Origin: a bacterium
GTDB taxonomy: Bacteria > Bacillota > Clostridia > UBA1381
Direction: 5' to 3'
NCBI GenBank assembly: GCA_030536655.1
Contig: JAUNPN010000009.1
Location: 1 to 44,373 of the forward strand
DNA length: 44,373 nt
Shown here: positions 33,658 through 41,919 of the stretch, one piece after another
Numbering within the stretch: position 1 is the first letter of the stretch
Layout of the letters: every line of letters starts with the position of its first letter
Made by a program: the position numbers and the translations under genes
The notes under the pieces: generated by a model
Databases searched by the model: none
What the model was told of the DNA's origin: nothing
The model's input: only the letters and a program-made list of their open reading frames with translations

Positions 33658-34455
33658 TCACTTTATACCAATACGCATACGGTAGCAGAAATCAATATCA
33701 AATTCCTGTTTGCCGAACAGATTATTTATATATGTTTTAAATTGTTCGGTGTCGGCTTCAATTAATTCGGGAGAGTTTTTTAGAATTGTCTGTAAGCTGC
33801 CCTGACTTAAAATAATATTTATAAAACGCTCAGCCGTACATTTTTCTGTATTTGCAAATAAGATTTCGCGCGTATATGTGAAATAGCCGCTGTCATTTAT
33901 ATTTTTCAGATGCTTATCCTTGCTGTAATGTACAAAGGTATCTTTAATGAATTTTGAAGATTTTTCGATTTCTTTTACCTTGCTGTAGAGCGTCATATAA
34001 GCCTTTTCCGCCTGCCGGAGCGTAACCGGCGGCCAGTCACAGTCAACTGCTGCGAAAACACCGTTTCCCTTTAAAATACGGTTTACCTCTTTTAAGGTTG
34101 CCTTCGGCTCCATCCAGTGGAAGGACTGAGAGCATACCACAACATCCGCGCAGTTATCGGGGAGAGTGGTTTTGTCTGAAAATGCCTGTATAAATTTCAT
34201 ATTTTCAGACTGCTTGCAGCGTGCAATATTAATCATATCTATGCTTGGTTCAATGCCGATAATGTTTCCGGCAGTATTCTTCCATGCACGGGAAGAAAGT
34301 CCTGTTCCGCATCCGAGGTCTACAACTGTATCGGGCTTTTTGCCGAGGTAGGAACATATCACATTAATGGGGTATTGAGGAACCATGGGACGCGCATTTT
34401 CGTATATATCGGCAAAGCCGGTAAAGCGATCTGCATTCTTTTGCTTTCCGTCCAT
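33658..34455 (-). CDS. Class I SAM-dependent methyltransferase
   Basis: The 265-aa protein has the SAM-binding motif VVDLGCGTGLSSRAW and the post-motif GIEPSIDMINIA, followed by the VVVCSQSFHWMEP region of type 11 methyltransferases. Substrate unknown. AAAGGATG lies upstream of the ATG. Confidence 0.85.
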   Translation of the reverse strand: MDGKQKNADRFTGFADIYENARPMVPQYPINVICSYLGKKPDTVVDLGCGTGLSSRAWKNTAGNIIGIEPSIDMINIARCKQSENMKFIQAFSDKTTLPDNCADVVVCSQSFHWMEPKATLKEVNRILKGNGVFAAVDCDWPPVTLRQAEKAYMTLYSKVKEIEKSSKFIKDTFVHYSKDKHLKNINDSGYFTYTREILFANTEKCTAERFINIILSQGSLQTILKNSPELIEADTEQFKTYINNLFGKQEFDIDFCYRMRIGIK

Positions 34456-34488
34456 AAATCATCATCCTTTCAAAAGTTTTTCAATAAT

Positions 34489-34517
34489 ATTATACTATAA
34501 AAAATAGAATATTTCAA
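34489..34517 (-). promoter_or_regulatory. Sigma-A promoter of the methyltransferase gene
   Basis: TTGAAA (34512-34517 on the minus strand), a 17-bp spacer and TATAAT (34489-34494). It is divergent to the sporulation transcript at 34543. Confidence 0.6.
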
Positions 34518-34542
34518 TATTTTTTTTATACTTTAGTTATTG

Positions 34543-34571
34543 TAATAAAGACAAGAAAAACGGCATAGTAT
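34543..34571 (+). promoter_or_regulatory. Possible sigma-E promoter of the 55-aa ORF and spoVM
   Basis: TAATAAA (34543-34549), a 14-bp spacer and CATAGTAT (34564-34571) match sigma-E KMATATT-14/15-CATACANT at most positions. spoVM of B. subtilis is a sigma-E gene. Confidence 0.4.
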
Positions 34572-34589
34572 ATGGTGAGGTGGTGATAT

Positions 34590-34757
34590 ATGCTGAACTG
34601 GTGTATGCGCGGCTGTTCCAAGGCCGCAGGCTTGTCCGCACTGTCATTTTGTCTGGGTATAGCTGCGGGAATGTTTTTGCCTGTGGCGGCGGTAGCTGTG
34701 ATTGAAACACTGATGCTTATATTTATAGGGTATTTATGCTTGTTTAAGTGGGATTAA
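34590..34757 (+). CDS. Small 55-aa membrane protein upstream of spoVM
   Basis: The ORF starts MLNWCMRGCSKAAGLSALSF and is largely hydrophobic (AGLSALSFCLGIAAGMF and VIETLMLIFIGYLCLF), giving two likely membrane segments. GAGGTGGTGAT precedes the ATG. It shares the transcript with spoVM, 37 bp away, so a sporulation role is likely. I do not recognise the family. Confidence 0.65.
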   Translation: MLNWCMRGCSKAAGLSALSFCLGIAAGMFLPVAAVAVIETLMLIFIGYLCLFKWD

Positions 34758-34794
34758 AAATGAAGCGGTTCTGAGAGATTGGAGGTAGAAATTA

Positions 34795-34863
34795 ATGAAA
34801 ATCAAGGTATTAAAGCTTCCGAAATGCTTAAGAGGAATAGTAAAAGCAATATTTAAGATATAA
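34795..34863 (+). CDS. spoVM: Stage V sporulation protein M
   Basis: This 22-aa peptide (MKIKVLKLPKCLRGIVKAIF plus KI) aligns with B. subtilis SpoVM, an amphipathic peptide of 26 aa that senses forespore membrane curvature and anchors the SpoIVA coat layer. The family features are the early KLPK with Pro at position 9, the GIV core at 14-16 and the basic residue at 17. TTGGAGG lies nine bases before the ATG. It is shorter at the C-terminus than the Bacillus protein. It was identified from pattern alone. Confidence 0.82.
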   Translation: MKIKVLKLPKCLRGIVKAIFKI

Positions 34864-34867
34864 AAAA

Positions 34868-34896
34868 GCTGTCGCAAAACTCTGTTTTGCGACAGC
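34868..34896. terminator. Terminator hairpin between spoVM and aconitase
   Basis: GCTGTCGCAAAAC pairs perfectly with GTTTTGCGACAGC around TCT. It lies between convergent genes and can serve both. Same stem family as at 9896 and 39595. Confidence 0.75.
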
Positions 34897-34906
34897 CGAT
34901 TTTATG

Positions 34907-36841
34907 TTACGAATTAAGCTGCTTTGTATAGGGAAGAAGTCCGCCCGCATAAAGCATATTCTTCTGTCTGTCGGAGAAGGATACGTTACAGTCGAAGTCA
35001 AATCCCTTAGTGGTATTTGTTACCTTAATAACGTTTGATTCTGCAATCTGCTTTCCAATATTCTTAATTTCAAGTTCGTCACCTTGGTCGATTTTGTCGT
35101 AATCAGCCTCATTTGCAAAGGTCATCGGAACGATACCTGCATTTATAAGGTTAGCCATATGAATACGTGCAAACGACTTCGTGATAACAGCCTTTACGCC
35201 GAGATAAAGTGGAGCAAGTGCCGCATGCTCACGTGATGAACCCTGACCGTAGTTTGAACCGCCGACAATAATGCTCTTGCCCATTTCAAGCGCTCTGTCG
35301 TGGAACTTTTCGTCACATACGGCGAAGCAATACTTTGAAATCTCCGGAATATTTGAACGAAGCGGAAGTATCTTTGCACCTGCCGGCATGATGTGGTCTG
35401 TTGTGATGTTATCTCCAACCTTTAAGCTTACGCCTGCCTTGATTGTTTCCGCAAGCGGCTCTGAGGTTGGGAACGGCTTAATATTCGGTCCGCGCAGAAC
35501 CTCCACGCTGTCCATTTCTTCTTCGGGAGCCGGTGCCGCAACCATGTTGTCGTTGATAAGAAACTTCTCAGGAAGAACAAATTCCGGCATATCTCCGAGA
35601 GTTCTCGGGTCTGTGAGTACGCCGGTGAGTGCTGAAGCGGCTGCAACCTCCGGTGATACAAGATATATCTGACCGTCCTTTGTGCCTGAGCGTCCCTCAA
35701 AGTTACGGTTGAAGGTTCTCAGCGATATACCCTTTGAATTCGGTGACTGACCCATACCGATACAGGGTCCGCACGCACTTTCAAGAATTCTTGCGCCTGC
35801 ACCGATCATATCGGCAAGCGCGCCGTTCTCGGCAAGCATATTTAATACCTGCTTTGAACCCGGAGCAATTGAAAGCTGAACATCCGGATGAATTGTCTTG
35901 CCCTTTAAGATATATGCAACCTTAAGCATATCGAGCAGCGATGAATTGGTACATGAGCCGATACAAACCTGGTCAATCTTCATTTCTCCAAGCTCAGCGC
36001 AGGTTTTAACGTTGTCCGGTGAATGCGGACAAGCAGCCTGCGGAACAAGCTCACTTAAGTTAATATTGATTACCTCATCATATACTGCGTCATCGTCAGC
36101 CTTAAGCTCTGTCCATACATCCTCACGACCCTGAGCCTTAAGGAATGATAATGTCACTTCATCTGAAGGGAAGATTGAAGTTGTTGCGCCAAGCTCAGCG
36201 CCCATATTAGTAATGGTTGCACGTTCCGGAACCGATAAGGTTTTAACGCCTTCGCCGCAGTACTCAATAACCTTTCCTACGCCGCCCTTAACTGACATAA
36301 TCTTCAATACTTCAAGAATAACATCCTTTGCGGCAACCCACGGAGAAAGCTTGCCGGTCAGATTAACCTTAACAACCTTCGGACATGTAATGTAATAAGT
36401 ACCGCCGCCCATAGCAACAGCAACGTCCATACCGCCGGCGCCGATTGCAATCATACCGATACCGCCGCCTGTTGGGGTATGCGAGTCTGAGCCGATAAGA
36501 GTTTTGCCCGGAACACCGAATCTTTCAAGGTGAACCTGATGGCATATACCGTTGCCGGGACGTGAGAAATAAATTCCATGCTTCTTTGCAACAGAACCTA
36601 TGAAGCGGTGGTCGTCCATATTCATAAAGCCGTTCTGCAATGTATTGTGGTCGATATAAGCAACTGAACGCTCTGTCTTAACTCTCGGAACACCCATGGC
36701 CTCAAACTCAAGGTATGCCATTGTGCCTGTTGCATCCTGTGTGAGTGTCTGATCAATTTTGATACCGATTTCGGTGCCCTTTATCATTTCGCCCTCAACG
36801 AGATGCTTTGATAATATTTTTTCTGTTAAAGTTAAACCCAT
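34907..36841 (-). CDS. acn: Aconitate hydratase
   Basis: Aconitase converts citrate to isocitrate in the TCA cycle using a [4Fe-4S] cluster. The 644-aa protein has the cluster cysteines in IGSCTNSS and ACGPCIGMG, the substrate-binding GSDSHTPTGGG, the swivel domain motif GGSNYGQGSSREHAA and SFARIHMANL. The length matches the mitochondrial-type/short AcnA family. AAGGAGG precedes the ATG. It is a single gene with its own promoter. Confidence 0.93.
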   Translation of the reverse strand: MGLTLTEKILSKHLVEGEMIKGTEIGIKIDQTLTQDATGTMAYLEFEAMGVPRVKTERSVAYIDHNTLQNGFMNMDDHRFIGSVAKKHGIYFSRPGNGICHQVHLERFGVPGKTLIGSDSHTPTGGGIGMIAIGAGGMDVAVAMGGGTYYITCPKVVKVNLTGKLSPWVAAKDVILEVLKIMSVKGGVGKVIEYCGEGVKTLSVPERATITNMGAELGATTSIFPSDEVTLSFLKAQGREDVWTELKADDDAVYDEVININLSELVPQAACPHSPDNVKTCAELGEMKIDQVCIGSCTNSSLLDMLKVAYILKGKTIHPDVQLSIAPGSKQVLNMLAENGALADMIGAGARILESACGPCIGMGQSPNSKGISLRTFNRNFEGRSGTKDGQIYLVSPEVAAASALTGVLTDPRTLGDMPEFVLPEKFLINDNMVAAPAPEEEMDSVEVLRGPNIKPFPTSEPLAETIKAGVSLKVGDNITTDHIMPAGAKILPLRSNIPEISKYCFAVCDEKFHDRALEMGKSIIVGGSNYGQGSSREHAALAPLYLGVKAVITKSFARIHMANLINAGIVPMTFANEADYDKIDQGDELEIKNIGKQIAESNVIKVTNTTKGFDFDCNVSFSDRQKNMLYAGGLLPYTKQLNS

Positions 36842-36885
36842 AAAGCTTTTACCTCCTTATTTAGCCGTACTTAAGGCTTACAAAT

Positions 36886-36914
36886 AGTATAGCACAAATA
36901 TTCAGTAAGGTCAA
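36886..36914 (-). promoter_or_regulatory. Sigma-A promoter of acn
   Basis: TTGACC (36909-36914 on the minus strand), a 17-bp spacer and TATACT (36886-36891). Confidence 0.7.
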
Positions 36915-36962
36915 TAAATATACAAAAAAATCTGCATTTTCTATATATTTTCCAAATAGTAT

Positions 36963-36978
36963 ATATGGATAGGCTTTT
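36963..36978 (-). repeat. Degenerate MITE terminus-like motif
   Basis: TATGGATAGGCTTTT resembles the right end of the 7764-7866 element but has lost the TTA flank. It lies in the AT-rich acn-spoIIGA gap (36842-37187), which otherwise holds only promoters and an inverted repeat. Confidence 0.25.
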
Positions 36979-37024
36979 GCACTTGTCACAATTTATTAAT
37001 AATAATAAACCCCTTATTTTGTAT

Positions 37025-37056
37025 AATTTATGCTTAGGCTGCGGAATGCATAAATT
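37025..37056. repeat. Inverted repeat upstream of spoIIGA
   Basis: AATTTATGC and GCATAAATT (perfect 9-bp arms) are separated by 14 bases, about 70 bp upstream of the spoIIG -35 region. It might be an operator or an RNA hairpin; no known site matches. Confidence 0.4.
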
Positions 37057-37114
37057 GTCATAAAAAATAAAATTAAGGCAGATTATGAAAATTTGTGAAA
37101 TCCTGTTACCAGTA

Positions 37115-37161
37115 TTCGACAACCGGTTTTGACAGCCTTTTTTCGCCTCAGATAGTATAAT
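37115..37161 (+). promoter_or_regulatory. Spo0A-dependent spoIIG promoter
   Basis: A consensus 0A box (TTCGACA, complement of TGTCGAA) lies at 37115-37121. A second, one-base-off box TTTGACA overlaps the -35 TTGACA (37129-37134). The -10 TATAAT is at 37156-37161, separated by 21 bp. The unusually long spacing and the 0A boxes match the B. subtilis spoIIG promoter (22 bp), which sigma-A uses only with Spo0A~P. Confidence 0.8.
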
Positions 37162-37187
37162 AAAACACGTTCGGAGGAGATAGAAGC

Positions 37188-37970
37188 ATGAGTATATATA
37201 TCGATGAGCTGTTTATAATAAACCTTGTCGCGTGCCTATTTCTTATTGAGCTGTATTCGTCGGTATTTGATTTGAAGGCGGGATGGAAACGCAGGCTTGC
37301 CGCTGCGGCGTTCGGAGGGGCTGTAGCCTGTATAAGATTTCTGTTTTCAAGACTTACGCCTTTGGCACTGGCGGCGGAGGCGGCTGTGCCTGTTATTGCA
37401 TTTGGGAAAATGCCTGTTAAAAAAGTATTGCTTCTTGTTCTGATAAAATATGCTTTTTCGGGACTGGCGGTACCGGCAGTATCGTTTTTCGGCGGTTCTG
37501 CCGCAATAATACGAAACGGTACGATATATTTCGACATAAGTCCCCGGATTTTTATTGTTGTATTTTTAATCTGCGGTGCGCTGTCCATGACGACGGCAAA
37601 GCTTTTGCGGCTGAAACGTTTGCGGCATTTTTATACATTGGTTATAACAAAGGGCGGCAGGAATGTGAAAATTAAAGCTTTGTACGACAGCGGGAATTTA
37701 TTGAAAAATCCGTATGACGGAACCGATGTTGTAATAGCGGAGAAGGAAACGCTTGAAGGACTTGAATTAACAGGCTTTGTTCTGATACCGTACAGAGCGT
37801 TGGGAACGGAGAACGGACTGTTAAAGGCGTTTAAGGCAGATAAAATATATTGTGTCGAAAATGGTAAAACTATAAATAATGTGACTGTGGGACTGAGCGA
37901 AATACGTCTGTCGAAAAACGGCGGTATAAAAGCGCTTATAGGTCCCGGCTTTTTCAAGGAGGAGAGTTAA
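37188..37970 (+). CDS. spoIIGA: Sigma-E processing peptidase SpoIIGA
   Basis: SpoIIGA is a membrane aspartic protease that activates pro-sigma-E after the SpoIIR signal from the forespore. The 260-aa protein has five or so N-terminal membrane segments (IDELFIINLVACLFLIEL and following, to about residue 140) and a cytoplasmic protease domain with the catalytic motif ALYDSGNLL (Asp167). GGAGG precedes the ATG. The stop codon is directly followed by the sigE start. Confidence 0.95.
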   Translation: MSIYIDELFIINLVACLFLIELYSSVFDLKAGWKRRLAAAAFGGAVACIRFLFSRLTPLALAAEAAVPVIAFGKMPVKKVLLLVLIKYAFSGLAVPAVSFFGGSAAIIRNGTIYFDISPRIFIVVFLICGALSMTTAKLLRLKRLRHFYTLVITKGGRNVKIKALYDSGNLLKNPYDGTDVVIAEKETLEGLELTGFVLIPYRALGTENGLLKAFKADKIYCVENGKTINNVTVGLSEIRLSKNGGIKALIGPGFFKEES

Positions 37971-38678
37971 ATGGAGTGGCTTAGCACTTTAACGGATGCG
38001 GTTTTCAAAAGGAATACGGAAAACTATAAGGATGTATTTTACATAGGAGGAAGCGATACGCTTCCGTCGCCCTTATCAAAGGAGGAGGAGCATAGTCTGC
38101 TTATGCGTCTTGAGGAGGGAGATATGTCGGTAAAATCAACTCTGATTGAGCGTAATTTAAGACTGGTGGTATATATTTCAAGAAAGTTTGAAAATACAGG
38201 AGTATATATTGAGGATTTAATTTCTATAGGAACAATAGGACTGATAAAGGCGATAAACACCTTTAAGCCGTCAAAAAATATAAAGCTTGCGACATACGCG
38301 TCACGGTGCATTGAAAATGAGATACTTATGTATCTGAGAAAAAACTCAAATACAAGGATGGAGGTTTCCATAGACGAGCCGTTAAATGTGGACTGGGACG
38401 GAAACGAGCTTTTATTGTCGGACATCTTGGGAACGGATAATGATGTAATATGCCGTGACATAGAGGATGAGGTTGACAGAAAGCTTTTGCATGAAGCGCT
38501 GCAAAAGCTGAGCGGCAGGGAAAGAAAAATAATGGAGCTGCGTTTTGGATTGAATACAGGAGATGAAATGACGCAGAAGGAGGTTGCCGACCTTCTCGGA
38601 ATTTCGCAGTCATATATATCGCGTCTTGAAAAAAGGATAATAGGACGTCTTAAAAAAGAAATAATACGGCTTATATGA
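37971..38678 (+). CDS. sigE: RNA polymerase sigma-E factor (pro-sigma-E)
   Basis: SigE is the early mother-cell sigma factor. The 235-aa protein has a pro-like N-terminus ([18 protein letters not shown]), region 2 ([34 protein letters not shown]) with the core-binding and -10 recognition segments, and region 4 ([36 protein letters not shown]). The ATG directly follows the spoIIGA stop; AAGGAGG lies in the end of spoIIGA. Confidence 0.96.
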   Translation: MEWLSTLTDAVFKRNTENYKDVFYIGGSDTLPSPLSKEEEHSLLMRLEEGDMSVKSTLIERNLRLVVYISRKFENTGVYIEDLISIGTIGLIKAINTFKPSKNIKLATYASRCIENEILMYLRKNSNTRMEVSIDEPLNVDWDGNELLLSDILGTDNDVICRDIEDEVDRKLLHEALQKLSGRERKIMELRFGLNTGDEMTQKEVADLLGISQSYISRLEKRIIGRLKKEIIRLI

Positions 38679-38782
38679 GGAATATAAACCCCTGTTCATA
38701 ATACAAAGAAACATATATAAATCTCCGTACATAACTGCAAAAGAATAGAAAAAACATGACGGTTATGTAGGGAGGTTTTATC

Positions 38783-39553
38783 ATGATAAACAAGGTTGAA
38801 ATCTGCGGAGTAAACACATCGAAGCTTCCGGTGCTGACCAGAGAGGAAAAGGACGAGCTGTTTGTAAAAATAAAGGCAGGAGATATGCAGGCGAGAGAGA
38901 AGTTTATCCACGGCAATCTAAGACTTGTGTTAAGTGTAATACAAAGATTCAACAACCGCGGCGAGAACGCCGATGATTTGTTCCAGGTTGGCTGCATAGG
39001 TCTGATAAAAGCGATAGACAATTTTGACACCACATTAAATGTACAGTTTTCAACCTATGCTGTACCGATGATAGTAGGAGAGATAAGGCGTTATCTGAGG
39101 GATAATAATGCAATTCGGGTAAGCCGTTCGCTGAAGGATATAGCTTATAAGGCTCTGCATATAAAGGAAAAGCTCACGTCACAGTGTTCAAATGAGCCGA
39201 CTGTTTCGGAGATAGCAAAGGAAATGGATATGCCTATTGAGGAGGTAGTATTCGCGCTTGACGCGATAGCTGATCCGGTATCATTGTTTGAACCGGTGTA
39301 TCATGACGGCGGTGAGGCTATATTTGTAATGGACCAAGTAAGGGACACAAAAAATACGGATGAAAACTGGCTGGAGAACATCGCCTTGAGCGAGGCAATG
39401 AAGCATCTTGGCGAACGGGAAAAGCATATACTGGATTTAAGGTTTTTCAAATCAAAAACACAGATGGAGGTTGCCGATGAGATAGGAATATCTCAGGCAC
39501 AGGTGTCAAGACTGGAAAAATCCGCTTTGAAACAGCTTAGGAAATATATATAA
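38783..39553 (+). CDS. sigG: RNA polymerase sigma-G factor
   Basis: SigG is the late forespore sigma factor. The 256-aa protein begins MINKVEICGVNTSKLPVL, typical of sigma-G, followed by region 2 (GNLRLVLSVIQRFNNRGENADDLFQ, FSTYAVPMIVGEIRRYLRD), region 3 (SNEPTVSEIAKEMD) and region 4 (FKSKTQMEVADEIGISQAQVSRLEKS). The 104-bp gap after sigE has no sigma-F promoter that I can defend. AGGGAGG precedes the ATG. Confidence 0.96.
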   Translation: MINKVEICGVNTSKLPVLTREEKDELFVKIKAGDMQAREKFIHGNLRLVLSVIQRFNNRGENADDLFQVGCIGLIKAIDNFDTTLNVQFSTYAVPMIVGEIRRYLRDNNAIRVSRSLKDIAYKALHIKEKLTSQCSNEPTVSEIAKEMDMPIEEVVFALDAIADPVSLFEPVYHDGGEAIFVMDQVRDTKNTDENWLENIALSEAMKHLGEREKHILDLRFFKSKTQMEVADEIGISQAQVSRLEKSALKQLRKYI

Positions 39554-39594
39554 TTGGGAAATATATACAATAAGGATAGGCTATAAGATATTAT

Positions 39595-39631
39595 AAAGGC
39601 TGCTGCAAAACATTGTTTTGCAGCAGCCTTT
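39595..39631. terminator. Perfect 17-bp palindromic hairpin after sigG
   Basis: AAAGGCTGCTGCAAAAC pairs perfectly with GTTTTGCAGCAGCCTTT around ATT, between convergent sigG and ptsH. It is the best example of the hairpin family of this window. Confidence 0.8.
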
Positions 39632-39636
39632 AAATA

Positions 39637-39894
39637 TTACAGATTAGCCTTGAAGAAAGCTTCCATAGCTGCCGCAGCCTCTGCTTCGTCATCACCTTCA
39701 ACAGTGATTGCAACAGTATTTCCTGCCTTTACGGCAAGCCCCATAACTGCGAACAGGGTCTTAAGATTAGCCTTCTTTCCGTCCTTGGTAATCGACATTG
39801 CAGAAGCGTACTTTTTCGCTTCCTTAACGAGCAGACCTGCCGGTCTTGCATGGATACCCTGCGGGTCTGTGATTGTGTAGTCAAACTGTTTCAT
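39637..39894 (-). CDS. ptsH: HPr-like phosphocarrier protein
   Basis: HPr passes phosphate from Enzyme I to sugar-specific EIIA proteins. The 85-aa protein has the active-site GIHARPAG with His15 and the usual length. The regulatory Ser46 of Gram-positive HPr (phosphorylated by HPr kinase) is replaced by Thr (NLKTLFAVM). It lies 53 bp after fruA at the end of the fru operon, so it may be a fructose-dedicated HPr rather than the main one. ptsI is not in the window. Confidence 0.92.
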   Translation of the reverse strand: MKQFDYTITDPQGIHARPAGLLVKEAKKYASAMSITKDGKKANLKTLFAVMGLAVKAGNTVAITVEGDDEAEAAAAMEAFFKANL

Positions 39895-39947
39895 AAATGA
39901 TACTTCCTTTCATTGTATTATATTTATTATAAATTATTTTCTTAAAA

Positions 39948-41915
39948 TTATTTATTAAGAGGCTTCTTTAATACTGCAAGCAGCAGCATTGTTACAACGG
40001 AGCCTGCTGCGAGAGCCACAAGATACATCGGCCAGTTTCCGACAACCGGGAATACGAAGATACCTCCGTGCGGAGCTCTTAAGGTGCAGTTAAAGAGCAT
40101 TGACAGCGCGCCGGCAACACCTGCGCCGATTGCTGTCGCCGGAATTACGTGCAGCGGGTCAGCTGCTGCAAACGGGATTGCACCCTCTGTGATGAATGCA
40201 AGACCCATAACGTAATTTGTTATACCGGACTTCCTTTCCGAATCTGTGAAACGGTTCTTAAAGAAGGTCGTTGCAAGAGCAATACCGATAGGAGGAACCA
40301 TACCTCCGATCATAACCGCGGCCATGATTTCGTAGCTTCCGCTTGCTATTGCCATTGTGCCGAATACATATGCGGCTTTGTTAATCGGACCGCCCATGTC
40401 AATCGCCATCATTGCTCCGAGTACGATGCCCAGTAATATCTTTGAACTGCCGCCCATGCTGTTAAGGAATGAGGCAAGAGCTTCGTTTACAATTCCTATA
40501 ACCGGGTTAAATACGAAGAGCATTAATGTTCCGATAATAAACACGCCGAATACCGGATAGAGGAGAGTAGGCTTAATTCCGTCAAGGCTTTCGGGAAGCT
40601 TTGAGAACAGCTTCTTTAAAAGAAGCACTATATAGCCTGCTGCGAAGCCTGCCGCCAACGCGCCCAGAAATCCGGAAACTGTTGCGCCCGAAGCATTGAA
40701 TACTGTATTCTGAAGGTAGCCCGCAAGTCCGGAATGCTGATTTGTAAATTCAAGCACCGCATTTCCGTTTGCAGCCATCATACCTCCTACGAAACCAACT
40801 GCAAGTCCGGGACGGTCTGCAATACTGTATGCGATATATCCCGCAAGTACAGGAAGCATAAGTCCAAAGGATACTTCGCCGATTGTTTTGAAGAAGGCCG
40901 CAATAGGAAGATTCTTTCCGAAGTTTGACGGGTCAATGTTAAAATCATCAAGCAGGAATGCAATCGCAATCAGGATACCTCCTCCGATAACGAACGGCAG
41001 CATATGCGATACACCGCTCATGAGGTGAGTATAAAGCCTGTGACCGATTCCTTCCTTCCCATTGTCAGCGCCTTCAGAAGCGCTTTCAGAAGCTGATGAG
41101 GTGAATATCGGGGCGTCGTGTGCAGCTGCGCGGCTTACGAGTTCATCAGCCTTGTTGATGCCGTCTGCTACTTTTGTGATAATAACCCTCTTTCCATTGA
41201 AGCGTTCCAAGGGAACCTTTGTATCGGCTGCAACAATAATGCAGTCCGCATCGTTAATTTCGGCTTGGGTAAGAATATTCTTTGCACCGCCTGAGCCTCT
41301 TGTTTCAACCTTGATTGAGTAACCGGCTTTTTCTGCCGCTTTTTGAAGGCTTTCAGCCGCCATATAGGTATGAGCAATGCCTGTGGGGCAGCCCGTTACT
41401 GCAAGGAGCTTAATCTGCGCACCGGCGTTTACAACGCTTGGAGCTTCCTCTTCGTCCTTTGCGCTTTCCGCTTTGTCAATAACCGCAAGAAATTCATCGG
41501 TTGTTTTTGCCTTCTTTAATGAGTCAATAAAGCCTTCGTCCATCATAAGAACGGACAGCTTTGAAAGAACGTCAAGATGAACATTTTCCTTTGTGTTAGG
41601 AGCGGCAATGGCAAATATTACATATACAGGTTCACCGTCATCGGAATCAAAATCAACGCCGGAGGGAACAAGCATTGCCGCAAGTCCGGGCTTTGAAACC
41701 GCATTTCCCTTGTAGTGCGGAATTGCGATACCTTCGCCGACACCTGTGGAGCTTTCTTCCTCGCGTTTAAAAAGTCCGCTGACATACTCCTGCTCGTCTG
41801 TAATTTTGCCGCTCTTTGCCATAAGCTTAGCCATGGCTCTTATTGCTTCATCCTTTGATTTCGGTGTGCCGTTAAGCTCAATGCTTTCACGGGCAAGCAA
41901 ATCTCTTATACGCAT
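39948..41915 (-). CDS. fruA: Fructose-specific PTS permease, EIIABC
   Basis: This 655-aa permease imports and phosphorylates fructose to fructose-1-phosphate. EIIA at the N-terminus has the active His67 (GIAIPHYKG), EIIB has the active Cys176 (AVTGCPTGIAHTYMA), and EIIC occupies about residues 300-655 with about ten membrane segments (HMLPFVIGGGILIAIAFLLDD to the C-terminus). An Ala/Ser/Glu-rich linker separates EIIB and EIIC. It follows fruK after four bases. Confidence 0.95.
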   Translation of the reverse strand: MRIRDLLARESIELNGTPKSKDEAIRAMAKLMAKSGKITDEQEYVSGLFKREEESSTGVGEGIAIPHYKGNAVSKPGLAAMLVPSGVDFDSDDGEPVYVIFAIAAPNTKENVHLDVLSKLSVLMMDEGFIDSLKKAKTTDEFLAVIDKAESAKDEEEAPSVVNAGAQIKLLAVTGCPTGIAHTYMAAESLQKAAEKAGYSIKVETRGSGGAKNILTQAEINDADCIIVAADTKVPLERFNGKRVIITKVADGINKADELVSRAAAHDAPIFTSSASESASEGADNGKEGIGHRLYTHLMSGVSHMLPFVIGGGILIAIAFLLDDFNIDPSNFGKNLPIAAFFKTIGEVSFGLMLPVLAGYIAYSIADRPGLAVGFVGGMMAANGNAVLEFTNQHSGLAGYLQNTVFNASGATVSGFLGALAAGFAAGYIVLLLKKLFSKLPESLDGIKPTLLYPVFGVFIIGTLMLFVFNPVIGIVNEALASFLNSMGGSSKILLGIVLGAMMAIDMGGPINKAAYVFGTMAIASGSYEIMAAVMIGGMVPPIGIALATTFFKNRFTDSERKSGITNYVMGLAFITEGAIPFAAADPLHVIPATAIGAGVAGALSMLFNCTLRAPHGGIFVFPVVGNWPMYLVALAAGSVVTMLLLAVLKKPLNK

Positions 41916-41919
41916 AGTT

